DNA from: Molanna angustata
Lineage: Eukaryota; Arthropoda; Insecta; Trichoptera; Molannidae
Assembly: GCA_963576475.1 (NCBI GenBank)
Contig: OY754978.1
Span: 62,001-126,000, forward strand
Reading direction: 5' to 3'
DNA: 64,000 bases
This document shows positions 1-10,489 of the stretch, in pieces. Positions within the stretch are counted from its first letter, which is position 1. Each line of letters begins with the position of its first letter. The position numbers and the translations under genes were made by a program. Under the pieces are notes generated by a model. The model searched no databases. It saw only the letters and a program-made list of their open reading frames with translations, and was not told the DNA's origin.

Positions 1-1090
1 ACGTATTTTATTTTATTTAATTGTAATTGTATACAATTGTTTTATTCCTATAATTATGTTTAGAAACGATGTATCTAATTTATTTAAATATTTAATGTAT
101 TTTATTTTTTCGACGTATACTATTATATTGGCGAAGATGTTTAAATATTATTATGCACGGTAACTTTCACTTTTGTGAATGGGGTATTGACCTGACCGTT
201 ATCGCTGTTATATAGGGGTTATACGAGTTCAATCGCGAGCCTTTTGTTTGAAGTTCGTTTACCTTTGTTTTTTATTACGGATGGACGCTGTGTAACATTC
301 TTATACATATATTTGGTTTACTGAATTTTTACATAAAAATATGCGTTTTACGAATATAATAATTATTTAGCTATATGTTTCTAATTTTTAGTTTTTATGA
401 TAATGGTTTTATTTGGGAATGTAATATGTATTTTTTATTGATAATTTTTTAATTTTTACGTATTACGATATTTAGCAAAAATAAATATTTTATGAATTTC
501 TAAAAAATTTATTTTTAATTTTTTTTGAGTTTTATCAATTATGAACAAAATAAAATATTTATAATGACTTTAGGCTTTTAGAATGACTTTAGGTTTTTTA
601 ATAATATTATAATTTTTATACCTCTATTCGGCGTTTTGGTTCTCTGGCTTTTTGCTTTAGATTTTTATACCTTCGTCCTTTGTATGTATTTATTTATTTT
701 CTGGTACTTTTGGTTTTTTTTAGGCAGCTTCTTTTTTTAATTGTTCCGTCTGGATTATTTTTGCGTCTCGTCAGTCATGAAAAAATATAAAGTACATATT
801 AGTTATATATTAAACAATTGTAAATATGTTAAGTTAGGTGGAATTTGCGTATGAGCGTTTTTGAGCGTTTTTTGAGCGGGTACACTTGTAATTAATTTTT
901 GACAAATTATAAGACAAATGTATTTAATATATTAGCTTGTAATATATGTGTTACCTGCTCGAGTGATTCCGTTCATCCAGACCTCGCTGTTCAAGTATTA
1001 ATTCCTGTTAAATCCTTTGTTTCTGTCGTGCAGTAAAATGTTACGCAGTATATTAATGAACACGTATTATTGTTCTGTTTAATAAAACTA
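1..1090. other. AT-rich stretch without a recognisable gene
   Basis: No convincing reading frame, repeat or RNA gene is visible. The last 150 bases carry a polyadenylation-like AATAAA near 1080 and a CCGTTCATCCAGACCTCG string. A similar string (CCGCTCATCCAGATCTCG) occurs on the minus strand near 1890, so this end may be an LTR scrap. That is inference only. Confidence 0.4.
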
Positions 1091-1239
1091 CTGATTTTAC
1101 GTTAAAAAAGGCACAATAGGTTGTGATAGGCTCACCAGATTTTTTTTCACAGTATAACAATTGAAATTATGAGCACAAAATAAAATTACCTGAGTTTTTT
1201 TAAACGATTTCGGAATTTTACCAGTTTCTGAAGGTATGT

Positions 1240-1366
1240 GTGTGTTCTGAGACACGTTCGGATCACCAGTTTTGGACTGGTGGGTGTTCAGAGACACGAT
1301 CAGGAGTCACCAGTTTTGGGACTGTTTAGAAGGTATGTTCAGACACGTTCGGGTCACCAGTTTTGG
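1240..1366 (-). repeat. Three tandem copies of a primer-binding-site-like leader motif
   Basis: On the minus strand a motif close to CAAAACTGGTGATCCGAACG is present three times, around 1250-1280, 1290-1325 and 1340-1366. It resembles the sequence after the 5' LTR in many insect Gypsy/Pao-type retrotransposons, where a TGGTGACCC-type site primes reverse transcription. No gag or pol frame follows, so this is probably a relic leader. The family assignment is inferred. Confidence 0.3.
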
Positions 1367-1369
1367 GGT

Positions 1370-1625
1370 ATGAAGTATTGTGGTATGTAGAGCTTACCAA
1401 AGTGCCAGAGTGGTCACTTGGTTGGAAGCGATTGCATACCAGCCGGAGCTGATATGCAAGCCTGTAATTGAGGTGGTAAGGTCGGTCAGTTGGACGTGTA
1501 GGTATTACCTGTTTGTCCGCCTTCAGCTACATACAACCCAAATGATATCTCAACCGCTTGGTTCGAACCTGGTGGCGGTCTGTTCGGATAGTCCCGACAG
1601 CTGAGCCACAGATTGATCGACCAAG
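1370..1625 (-). mobile_element. tRNA-derived SINE candidate
   Basis: Read on the minus strand, an A-box-like TGGCTCAGCTGTCGGG (about 1592-1608) is followed by a B-box-like GGTTCGAACC (1560-1569) at tRNA spacing, then by a non-tRNA body running to about 1370. There is no acceptor-stem pairing, so this is not a tRNA gene. A pol III SINE head is the simplest reading. Confidence 0.4.
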
Positions 1626-1689
1626 CAACTGCGATACCGTATACAATAGATTAAATATTATTATCAAATATTACTCAGGTAGGAATGGT

Positions 1690-2055
1690 TGACAGATTGA
1701 AAGATATAACAGGAAATTGAACTTACTCTTTTATTTATCAAGTTGATGATTACAATTGGTGCTTACTAATATTACTTGGTACTGAAATGTCGAGTTATTA
1801 TTTAATGAATATAAATGTAAATTTGAAACGCGGACGATTTGAACGACGACGAGCGGTCGGGCAGCGTGATGCCTAGCTTCGAGATCTGGATGAGCGGAAT
1901 GATGTGGGCGCGCTGTGCTTCCCCTTAAATAGGAGACGGCTGTGAATACGGCGCAGGGCAAGATGGCGCCTGCCGAAGTACTCAGCGCAGCGAAGCACTG
2001 CGCGGCGCAATTGGCGCAATTGGCGCAATTGGCGCAGTCGCCACACAGTCAATGA
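1690..2055 (-). mobile_element. LTR-like fragment joined to a truncated LINE
   Basis: This stretch is GC-richer than its surroundings. On the minus strand it carries a TATTTAAGG TATA-like box near 1925, a CCGCTCATCCAGATCTCG string, and AATAAAAG near 1730, in the order expected of an LTR. Three AATTGGCGC repeats lie at about 2006-2035. Its upstream edge near 2050 abruptly interrupts the LINE endonuclease frame. No matching second LTR or target duplication was found, so the call is tentative. Confidence 0.3.
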
Positions 2056-2570
2056 AAGTTTTGAAACTAACTCATTGTAACAAATAGATAAGTCGATGGC
2101 ACTCTTTCTTTGGTGAGGGGGGGTGATACAGGTTGGAGAACCGTCATTAAGAAAACATAATTTGTTGACGTCTATGAATTCTATGACATTATTTCCAGAC
2201 CTGTTATTAGTTTCACTACCCCAAGAGAAGGAATGTGCATTAAAATCACCTATAATTAAATACGGGGGTGGAAGATTTGAAATTAAGATAGACCAATCTT
2301 TTTCAGAAAAGATTGATGTTGGAGGGATGTATGATGAAATTACAGTGATATTGGAAATAATGGCTGAAACAATCTGACATTCACCGGGAGGACGATTAAA
2401 TGATAATTGTTTGAAAGGGATAGAGTTATGAATAAGTAGCGCTGCACCTCCCTTTCTATCCAAGCGATCATCTCTGATGCATTGATATTCGCGTACGTGG
2501 ACCAGGGAAGAAGGCTTGAGCTATGTTTCAGAAATTGCAGCTGTGGAAATGGAGTGGCTTTATAGTAGTT
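2055..2570 (-). pseudogene. 5' part of LINE ORF2 (AP-endonuclease domain), truncated
   Basis: The minus-strand frame translates to an exonuclease-endonuclease-phosphatase domain as found at the N terminus of non-LTR retrotransposon ORF2. It shows a KGGAALLI strand, a YIPP stretch, the metal-binding IGDFNAH motif, and SAIDLSI near the end. The frame is open from 2463 down, but the 20-30 residues before it contain stops. At about 2050 the domain stops and the frame runs into unrelated GC-rich DNA, so the reverse transcriptase is absent. It follows the ORF1 at 2585-4088 on the same strand, as in a jockey-type element. Losing the 3' half while keeping the 5' half is the opposite of normal LINE 5' truncation. 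Confidence 0.7.
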
Positions 2571-2584
2571 GGATAAGATCTGAT

Positions 2585-4088
2585 TTATTTGGTGATAGGC
2601 TTCTTATGTTCCATTGTAGTATTCTGTTTATTTGGGGAGCCATGGTTAAGAAGAGAGAATATGGGGGAAAGATAATCAGCAGCGTTGTTCGGTAAATTGT
2701 TGTTGTTGCATAAAACTGTTATAAGAAGTGAAATAAGTGTTTGTAAAAAGGAGGAATTATCATTGTTCAAAATATTAGAAAGTTGGGTTGAAGTAGAAGG
2801 AGAAGAATGGCTATGATCATAATTTAGAGCACAACCGTTGGGTGACTGGCTTTTACTATTACCATTAGGATTAAGCACGAAGGAATTGTGTAATTTTTTG
2901 TCGAAGGTTGAGTGAAAAGTTGGTTTAGGGTTGACTGGTTTGAAGATAGTTTTATGATAGGAAATGGAAGCTGGTGGAGGAGATTGATAGAAGGTGGGAG
3001 CTGGTAGAGTAGATGGAGTATTTTTATTGTTGATTAGTGAAGGATTCGTATATGCAATTTCCGCAAACGATTTTTTCACTGGAGGGAATAGTTTTGATGC
3101 CTGAAAGTATGATGTATTGTTGGTAGCCATAGATTCTTTAATATTTTTTATCTCATCAATTCCGGACAAAGCGAGCTAATTGCTTTATGGTTTCCTGTAC
3201 AATTTATACATTTAGAATCATCAGGACAAGGACAATCTTCTGCCGAATGGTTATCACCACAGTTGAAGGGACGTTGCGGTGAACGACGAATTGCCTTTGA
3301 GTGACCGAATCTACATCAGTTGAAGCACTGTATAGTTGGGTACTTATAAATTTCGACAGGGATGGAATTGTAAAACAGATAAATATGAGATGGAAGAATT
3401 TGACCCGAAAAAGTTACAACTACTGACAGAGATGGTTTCCATGTAATGATATTATTTAAATTTTCTTTATAATCAGACGCCTCACTTTTACAACACTTCC
3501 CGCTCCCAATGAGACATTTAAGGCTTCCAATATTTCAGGCTCGGTAAGATCTGTAGAAATGCCTCTAACAAGGCCCATGCGGATTAAATTAAATGTAGGT
3601 ATGAAAGCCTTGTACATGCCATTTGTAAGTTTTTCTATATTTAAGACAAAATCATTAGCGAATTTATAGCTTTTAAATTCTAAGCGTATTTTATGCCTAC
3701 CTTTTATTGAGCCATTTATAATGCCACGAATAAAATTGTTTCCAAATACAAACTTTCCGAAATCTAAAGGGTTTATTATTTTTCCTTGTTCTATTCTCTG
3801 TACATATACTATAAAAGGAGCACTTGACTTTTCTGAGTAAAGATGGGATTCGATAGTAGGGAGCGAATTATGTAAGGAATTATTTTGCATTGAAGTTGTG
3901 GGCGTAATTTGCTTTAAAAGTTTTGAATTTTGGTCTTTGTTAGAAATAACTGTGCGAGATTTTCGTTTTCTATTTGATAGAACAAGAGAAATTTGGCTAT
4001 TATCCGATTCCGACAATCTATCAATGTCATCGATCGATAAATTATCGGACTCATGCGGAGGATCTGGAGGTTTGGTTATTTCCTCCAT
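2585..4088 (-). pseudogene. Jockey-type LINE ORF1 (Gag-like, zinc knuckle), broken
   Basis: A minus-strand frame from about 4088 to 3456 gives an acidic start (MEEITKPPDPP), then the conserved core of insect LINE Gag-like proteins: FIVYVQRI, INPLDFGK, RIRLEFKS-like (here KIRLEFKS), AFIPTFNLIRMGLVRGI and EPEILEAL. Between 3450 and 3190, after a frame break, CCHC zinc-knuckle remnants are visible (C-x-N-C..RFGHS; FNCGDNHSAEDCPCP). A Ser/Pro/Asn-rich tail continues in the 3169-2585 frame. Such proteins bind element RNA. The order ORF1 then endonuclease ORF2 on one strand supports one element. Frameshifts make it non-functional. Confidence 0.75.
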
Positions 4089-4360
4089 CTTACGACATAC
4101 ACAATTAACAAATTTGCAACAAAAAATAAACAAGTATAATACAACAAACAAAATATAAATTTAAATTAAGATATAATATATTAAGGAAAAATTAAACAAA
4201 AAATCTTAGCTGTCAGTTGAACAGGTAGATAGATATTATTGTCATCCGTATAGCACAGAAAACACAACCACTCACAAACACTAAAGGTCCCTTTGCAGCA
4301 CCGTCTGGTCTCTGAATAACCTGATGTTCCCCTGGATATGAAGTTTCTGTCTTAATACTC

Positions 4361-4977
4361 CTATATTGTTTTCTTGGTATTACCGTTCCTGCCGTTGGAC
4401 CTTCCCAAGCGAAATAATTTTATCGAGGTCGCGATGATTGTCTGGTCCAGTGGATTAAGTAGTTCTACCACTCTTTTGGCATCTTCTTGTTGTGGTTTGT
4501 TAGGCTCCTCTTCAATGTTGAATATGATTACATTATTCTTTCTTCTTTCCCTCTCATCAAATTTCAGCAAACATTACTGAGATATCCGGGACCAATTTAT
4601 TCTGGACCGCTTGAGGATCCTTTGTTTTCTCTTCTAACTCTGACACTCTTTCTATTAGCTGTTCATTGTCCTTCAAAATATTATCCATCTTTGCCAATTT
4701 AGTAGTGATTACATTAGATATTAATTCATCCATGTATTTTAGCTTTTTATCAAACTCATCTATTTTTATCATTGATGGAGTTTATAGATATTACTAGTTG
4801 ATTATGTTTTTCTTTGGAATTCTTCATTAATATATTAATCTTATTAGAAATATCGATCAGGCGTTGTTCGGCTGATAATGAGTAGGATGGGTTATCTCCA
4901 TTATGTGACATTAGTTGATGTTGACCAACTTCCTTGTCAGTAGTGTTGCAAAATATTCTGCCCACATTCTGTCTCAT
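4361..4977 (-). pseudogene. ORF1 of a second LINE (coiled coil plus RRM-like), broken
   Basis: Three overlapping minus-strand frames (4977-4756, 4772-4557, 4570-4361) together give a protein with a heptad-like middle (MIKIDEFDKKLKYMDELI, then ERVSELEEKTKDPQ) followed by ERERRKNNVIIFNIEEEP. The latter is the start of the RNA-recognition-like fold in L1/CR1-type ORF1 proteins. The family coats LINE RNA as trimers. The three frames imply at least two frameshifts. It sits directly 5' of, and in the same orientation as, the jockey-type ORF1, but belongs to a different ORF1 type, so two LINE 5' halves are joined head to tail. No RT follows. Confidence 0.6.
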
Positions 4978-5194
4978 CCTTTCGTCGCTAGATGGCGATA
5001 ATGTTGATCCTTGTAATGGTGATAATCCACCGTTACCCTTGCTTTGACTTTACTTTTGTTACGTTTGCGGCTGAGGTCCCTTGCTTTGACTTTCTTTCAT
5101 CCATCGGATGTCGTTGGTGTCATGTTTTTATTTTTTCGCGTTATATATTTTGATTGATGACAATCCATTCTTATATTTTAAATATAGTGTAACT

Positions 5195-5272
5195 GTAGTA
5201 GTTTGTAATAATAATAAAAAAAAACACTTGTCCTCGATGGGATTCGAACTCGATCCTCCCGGCTTCGATGCA
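5195..5272 (-). mobile_element. tRNA-like SINE fragment with (ATT)n tail
   Basis: On the minus strand a B-box GAGTTCGAATCCC (5240-5252) lies in a T-arm-like context and is followed by a T-rich, ATT-repeat tail. An A box is not clear, so only the 3' part of the head is left. It ends a few bases before the start of the segmental duplication at 5279. Confidence 0.35.
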
Positions 5273-5655
5273 GAATGACATAATATGGTTGTGTTAGTGT
5301 GTTGCTAATGATTGGTATTCCCAATAAATGTTGAGAGACTGAGAACCAACCAACAAACAGTTTTGTACCGAGAGCTACCAAGGAAGGTGCTCTTCTGCTA
5401 TATATAGTAGTAACACTAGTCATGGCCAATGTCAAACCATTATAAACAATCAATTATAATTGGAAAAAAAAATCTTGATAATGTGATACTTACCTACATA
5501 CTTTTTATCTTCAGTTATTTTATAATTTTTTGTGTATTTGCATTCTACTCGTATAAATATTCTGCATTCATATTTATATCAGAATGTTTGTTGTTTAAAA
5601 ATATATTTAACGATTAGCAATAAGTGCCATTACAAAGTTTGTGTTTTGTTGAATA

Positions 5656-6613
5656 ATGGGTGACGAAGAAAAAATTAATAACAAAAATGGAATCCATGAT
5701 TCAGAGAGCAATAAAGGCCACGGTGAGAACAGTATGAATTGGAAGGAATTGACGGTGTCGGAAAAAGTGAAATATGTTGGAAGGCACATAACAGTTGAAC
5801 CACTATTGGCATTCTATATAATGCCCAGCGTCTTGGCCAGCTTGGCCGTACAAAACCTCAACCTGGAGAAAGCTTGCAGAGTCAACAAGAACTACTCCAG
5901 TGAATTGTGCGACAGCTTGATACATCAGACAATCAACGGAAGCCATGAGGAGAGTGAAGTTCAAGCTCTGGTAGCATATATGGGAGCTTGGAGGTTACCT
6001 CTACAGACTGCCCTTCCAGCCGTCATGATACTTTTCATCGGGGCTTGGAGCGATAGAACGGGCAAGAGAAAACCTTGTCTGCTATTTCCCATCTTGGGAG
6101 AGTTTATCACTTCCTTCGGATTGATTCTTTGCACTTACTACTTCCTGCAATGGCCTCTAGAAGTCGCCGGAGTGATAGAAGCTCTTCCTCCTTCCATGAC
6201 TGGAGGATACCCTACCATGTTCATCGGTATATTCAGTTACTTGGCGGACCACACCACTCCGGAAGACAGAACATTCAGAATAGGAATAGTGAACACCTTT
6301 ATTTCGTTAGCCCTTCCGGTTGGATTGGCTTTGAGTGGTGTTTTATTGAATCAATTAGGTTTCTACGGTGTCTTCACAATATCTCTTGGTTTCTATGTGA
6401 CGGCCTTTATCTATGGCTACTTTAGAATTCAAGACAAAAAACCTGTAGATGATTCAAATGCTCAACCAAACAAAATAAACTGTCTTCAATTCTTTAGTTG
6501 GAAACATATTTATGAGACATTTTATTTGATATTCAAAAAACGCGAGTCTAACAAAAGACTTCAGACAATTCTTTTAGTGGCTTGTTACTTCATTGTATCA
6601 GGAGCAGCACAAG
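5656..6613 (+). CDS. SLC46-type MFS transporter, duplicated first coding exon (copy 1)
   Basis: This single open exon encodes about 319 residues of a major-facilitator protein of the SLC46 family (proton-coupled folate-transporter relatives, plasma or lysosomal membrane). A hydrophilic N-terminus (1-45) leads to TM1 with EPLLAFYIMP (48-57). A loop follows with sequons at N79 and N94, then MFS motif A, GAWSDRTGKRKP (129-140), then further TM segments. The start codon is the first in frame and is shared with copy 2. The frame ends at a donor GTAAGT (6614-6619, phase 1), the same phase as copy 2. If not spliced, translation stops at 6625-6627. Against copy 2 I count 11 replacement and 7 silent differences. 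No exons 2-5 lie before 36 kb, so it is either an alternative first exon for the 53-56 kb exons or a partial duplicate. The transported substrate is unknown. Confidence 0.8.
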
Positions 6614-6720
6614 GTAAGTCTACTTAGTTAATTATTTTATACTTTGGTATCGGCAAATAACTTGACAATTTTCGTCATAGTGAGGAACGCTTTGAGCATA
6701 TACCAATCAAACAAAAACCC

Positions 6721-6845
6721 AATTTTTGTAGATACGTCACAGCTCACCATGATTTTTGTAGATACGTCACAGCTCACCATGATTTTTGTAGATACGTCAC
6801 AGCTCACCATGATTTTTGTAGATACGTCACAGCTCACCATGATTT
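6721..6845 (+). repeat. Four 30-bp tandem repeats
   Basis: The unit GATACGTCACAGCTCACCAT plus TTTTTGTA recurs four times without spacers and with almost no variation. It is absent from the right segmental copy, where a Helitron-like element occupies the equivalent interval. It lies about 100 bases after the donor of the duplicated exon. Confidence 0.9.
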
Positions 6846-7024
6846 TTACTATAGATAACTACTTATACTCTCATCCAACATTCCATTTGTTCAAGACAAT
6901 TTATTTCTCTTAACATATCGACAAAATATCAAGCCAAGATACTCGAATTTGTATGCAGGTTTTTTCAACTTTGAAGTAAATAAACACCAAGTTAGAGGCT
7001 TCGCATTACATATTATGTTCTTTA

Positions 7025-7630
7025 TCCAACTGTCTATTTGTTCAAGAGAATTTTTACTATCTATATATTTTACTAAGAGAATCACACTGTATCTGTGAGT
7101 GTGCTGTGTGCTATGTACGGCGTGTTCATTTTACTTTATCGATTAAAGACTTAAGTACTCATTCGATTCTATTCAAATTTTGCAAATTTGTATATCTAAT
7201 ACTCACTTTGACCCCATTAGATTTTGAAGGATATCTGAAAAGTGCTTCTGAATTTTTTTAACTGAGAAATATTTCAAAGTGACCCCAAGCTCAGGAAACT
7301 TATAATTTGAAAATTAAATTTTCAAATTGTTAAAAAGGCACATCACTTTCATAAAATGGCATTGAAGAATTATTAAGTTTTCATAATAAAATATTATAAA
7401 TAAAAATTATTTAACAAACTCATTTCATGAATATGCTGATTATTTACCATGCAAAATTTAAATACTTTATAGAATGACTTGTTAGTGAGATGTATATCGT
7501 TGGCCACAACCCACTCGTTTATATAGAAAACAAAATATCTTAAAATATTTATTAATAGTTTGGTACGTATTCTTCAACTATACATACTATCGCCATCGAC
7601 AGTTGGATCTTATGTGATACACGCAACTAG
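7025..7630 (+). mobile_element. Helitron-like non-autonomous element, copy a
   Basis: The 5' end TCCAACTGTCTATTTGTTCA and the 3' end (subterminal ATCGACAGTTGGA, then CGCAACTAG|T) match the termini defined by the exact insertion at 38855-39837. Most of its interior is the M2 MITE (about 7052-7500). It is the counterpart of the split copy 38288-38854 plus 39838-39923 in the right segmental copy. Confidence 0.7.
7052..7500 (+). mobile_element. M2-family MITE
   Basis: This AT-rich element without coding capacity shares long stretches with 38320-38798, 45433-47145 and 52028-52539. Shared strings include GTACGGCGTGTTCATTTTAC and CTCAGGAAAC-like text, and it ends near GTTAGTGAGA. The better copy at 38320 has inverted ends CTCCTCACTAAC / GTTAGTGAGGAG. 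The left end is decayed here. Confidence 0.6.
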
Positions 7631-7983
7631 TATTATCAAGATTATGTATTTCCGTGTATGCGATAGTTCTATGTTAAGTATTGTACATTTGCAAATGGCG
7701 AGTTCATGGTCGAATGGTAATATCTTCCAACCCATAATATAGTGTTTACAATATAATATCATGGAAGAGTTAATAATTTAGTGGAAATTATAAATTCTAC
7801 CCAGCTGTAAATCAAACCTAAAATACACTTTACACGGACGAGGTTATTAACAAACAGTATCCAATATATTATCTACAGGTTTCTACAAACATCGCTTTAC
7901 ACGACTATGTGGCATTTGAATTGAATTGGACACGATTTGATTTCTTTTGGACCCTCACTTTTTGTTTTTGATTTAAAACATAA

Positions 7984-8115
7984 GGGGGGCAAGTCCAGTC
8001 AGACGGCGGAATCAAAACATGTTTACCCATATCATGGATATAATTATATTATGGAGTCTGTTATATCTAAAGATGTTATTGTTTTGATTCCGCCGGTTGT
8101 CCAGACTTGCCCCCC
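7984..8115. mobile_element. MITE with about 35-bp terminal inverted repeats
   Basis: The element opens with GGGGGGCAAGTCCAGTCAGA and closes with the near-complement (TTGTCCAGACTTGCCCCCCT). CGGCGGAATCAAAAC sits inside each arm. The right segmental copy carries a longer version (40284-40473) whose centre is itself palindromic. No ORF. Superfamily not assigned. Confidence 0.75.
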
Positions 8116-8692
8116 TGGTCGAGAGATGCCAAATAAACAAAAGATACTGCGATAGTCAAAGTCAACACAATACAAACGGCAGCCATATTGGCTCGTCGGC
8201 AACGAATAATTTTACGATTTCTGTTTTACGAAAAACGATACAAACGCGTTCAAATATAGAACACGTTCTATTTTTTCCCATCGCGTTGAAAAACTCGCAG
8301 TCGCCCGTGTAAAGCGCGCTTAAGACACAGCACACAAGTCAGACAACTTTCACTACACCACGACGCGACGGTCGACGGGTAATATTTTTGCAGGTTGATT
8401 TTCATTCATGTCGTGTTTTTCCTTTTATTTCAACAACCACTGTTTATTATTTTTACAAATAATATTTTGAATAGGTAGGCACCTACAAAAAATAAATCTA
8501 TGTATGTAGGCAAAGAGGATGAACCAGCGACTGTCAGACTTAAGAACATACGTCATATTATAAAGGCTAAAGGATATCACAGCAGGTAACAACAGATGAA
8601 TAGTATGAACCATGAGTAGTGGTGGCTTTCGCAGATAACTGCATTCAAAGTGTTGAAAATCAATATTTTCACACGTCAGTTATAATATTGAT

Positions 8693-9560
8693 TTGTATTT
8701 GTATTGGTTTATCCTCCATAGGCTCCCAAGCAGAGCACTCGGAGTCGTCATTGATTATGAAAAAACAAATTATTATTAAAAAACAAAGACAAAATACTCC
8801 ATGCTAATTGAAATTTCATTTTGCATTTCGTCAGTTGTATAAAATGATTTATCGACGAAATACTTCTTCGTCTCTCTCTCAAAACTACCTTCTTTCATAG
8901 ACCGTATGTGAGGTGGCAGTTTATTATACAGCTTGATACTCTGTCCCACAGAGCTATTTGCGACTTTTGCCAGTCTGCATTTTGTAGGTCTGATATTGTT
9001 TGCATATTATATCGATGATATTCCGAGTTAAGAAGGAGTGCTTTTCATATTGCGTCGAGCATAGATAAGGCATTCCTGAATATAGACGCCAGCCAATGTG
9101 AGTATGCCCATTTTTTTAAATAATACGGCAGGAATCTCTTGGAAGCAAATTAAGAATAATCCTTACCGCTCTCTTTTGCAATACAAAAACTCTGTTAGAG
9201 TCAGCCGCCTTCCTCCAGAACATCACACCTACTATGAAAATACGCGAAGTACACACATCTCGCTGTATCGTGGCCTGTATAGGAATCTGCAACCAGACCA
9301 AGGAATCTACAACTATCGACAACATTTATTGTCTGATTACATAAGACATCAGTCACCGATGCTTCGTGTTCACGTCGTAGAGAGAAACAAATAGCATTCG
9401 TTTTCGTCATATTTAAAACAAGTTTATTGACACCGAACCACCCACCCACTTCATTCAACACTTGTGTGATTTTTTCTTTGGTTTGATTTATGCCATTAAT
9501 TTCCTTTATTAATAATGATGTATCGTCTGCAAACATTATGATTTTATTATTCTTACGCAT
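8693..9560 (-). pseudogene. 5'-truncated LINE (CR1/jockey-like RT C-terminal part) in arm A
   Basis: On the minus strand the frame begins just before the RT catalytic motif ([14 protein letters not shown]) and runs through GGWFGVNKLVLNMTKTNAI and FLGLVADS. It then shifts frame to pick up VMFWRKAADSNRVFVLQKRA and later KLYNKLPPHIRSMKEGSFE, the usual end of such ORF2 proteins. The 3' tail is a CAAATA-type repeat near 8700. The homologous empty site near 43375 lacks it and the ATTGAT string is repeated at both ends, consistent with retrotransposition into the old duplication. At least one frameshift and an internal deletion make it dead. Copies lie in arm C (20388-21255) and, cut short, in arm B. 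Confidence 0.7.
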
Positions 9561-9674
9561 TGATATCCTCTCTCTTGCACTCGTAGTGGTTAGTTTCACT
9601 TTATAATCAATATTATTCGTCGCACCCTTTTTTTAACACAAATTAAAAAAAATATTGTCACCGCGGTCTGACAA

Positions 9675-10480
9675 TGAATGAAAATATCAATCTGGTGTAA
9701 TTAGGTACCTACAAGGTATTATGTATGTCGGTATTAAGTTGTTGTTATTAGGCAAAACCATTTAAATAAGTACCTAATTGTAATTAAATAGCAATGTGTA
9801 GGTATTTTCTATTTGTCCAGAAACAGTTCCTTGGAAACTGAGCAGGTCGCTACTTAATTGCCTTTTAGCACTATACCTACCTATTGAGACTAGTATGTGA
9901 GGATATACGAATGTGTCTAGATCCTTTTATAAGGTGATACACACCCACACACCTGTTTCTGGTTACCCTACATTGTGATGCCGTAATGGTTTCAATGAAT
10001 AAATTAATTTCTAAATAAATTTAAGATGATACCGTACATCCCTATCATTTAATATTTTATAGGTATGTATGTACCTATTACATAATATGTATGTCTGTCT
10101 TCTTAGATAGTAAAATAATATAAATTCATAGTACAGGTTCTGTTGTATCAAAAACAAGTTTTTTGTTATTAGTCTTATACAGTGGTGTGCAAGCCATACA
10201 TGCCTCTATGCCTGGCATGTCTATCTAAATCACAAAAAATGATTTTTTTAATAATCAACGAGTTCTAGAACACATAACGAGTCATAAAACAGTTTTTTTA
10301 GGCGCTAAAGAAGATATGAATTATGAATACTACGGAGATATGAATTTCTTAAAATTTTAATAATTGTCCTTTGTAGGCACAATTTACCTATAATTATTTT
10401 CGTCTGTTTGCAACACTGACTTTAAAACGTTTGCAACATTGCTTCCAAGAAAGAAACATTGACAGCTTTAATAACATGAT
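9675..10480. other. Anonymous AT-rich DNA in arm A
   Basis: No ORF, RNA gene or clear element is seen. The text is repeated in inverse in arms B (13900-14700) and C (19470-20270). TACCTA / TAGGTA runs are common. Confidence 0.5.
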
Positions 10481-10489
10481 CATTTCTTT

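Larger units (their letters stand above)
5279..9674 (+). repeat. Segmental duplication, left copy
   Basis: From 5279 this region matches 36047 onward: about 375 bases upstream of the transporter exon, the exon itself, and then intermittent blocks up to the CCGCGGTCTGACA string at 9660-9674 (43457-43469 in the right copy). The copies differ mainly by insertions. This one has a 4 x 30-bp tandem repeat (6721-6845) and a LINE (about 8693-9556). The right copy has Helitron-like elements, a SINE and a Tc1 transposon. Exon identity is about 98% by hand count. Confidence 0.85.

Noticed and set aside
5656..6627. Complete 323-residue transporter gene ending at 6625
   Set aside because: The terminal codons after 6613 are intron read-through. 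The protein would stop before the C-terminal half, and the main gene shows that a donor lies there.
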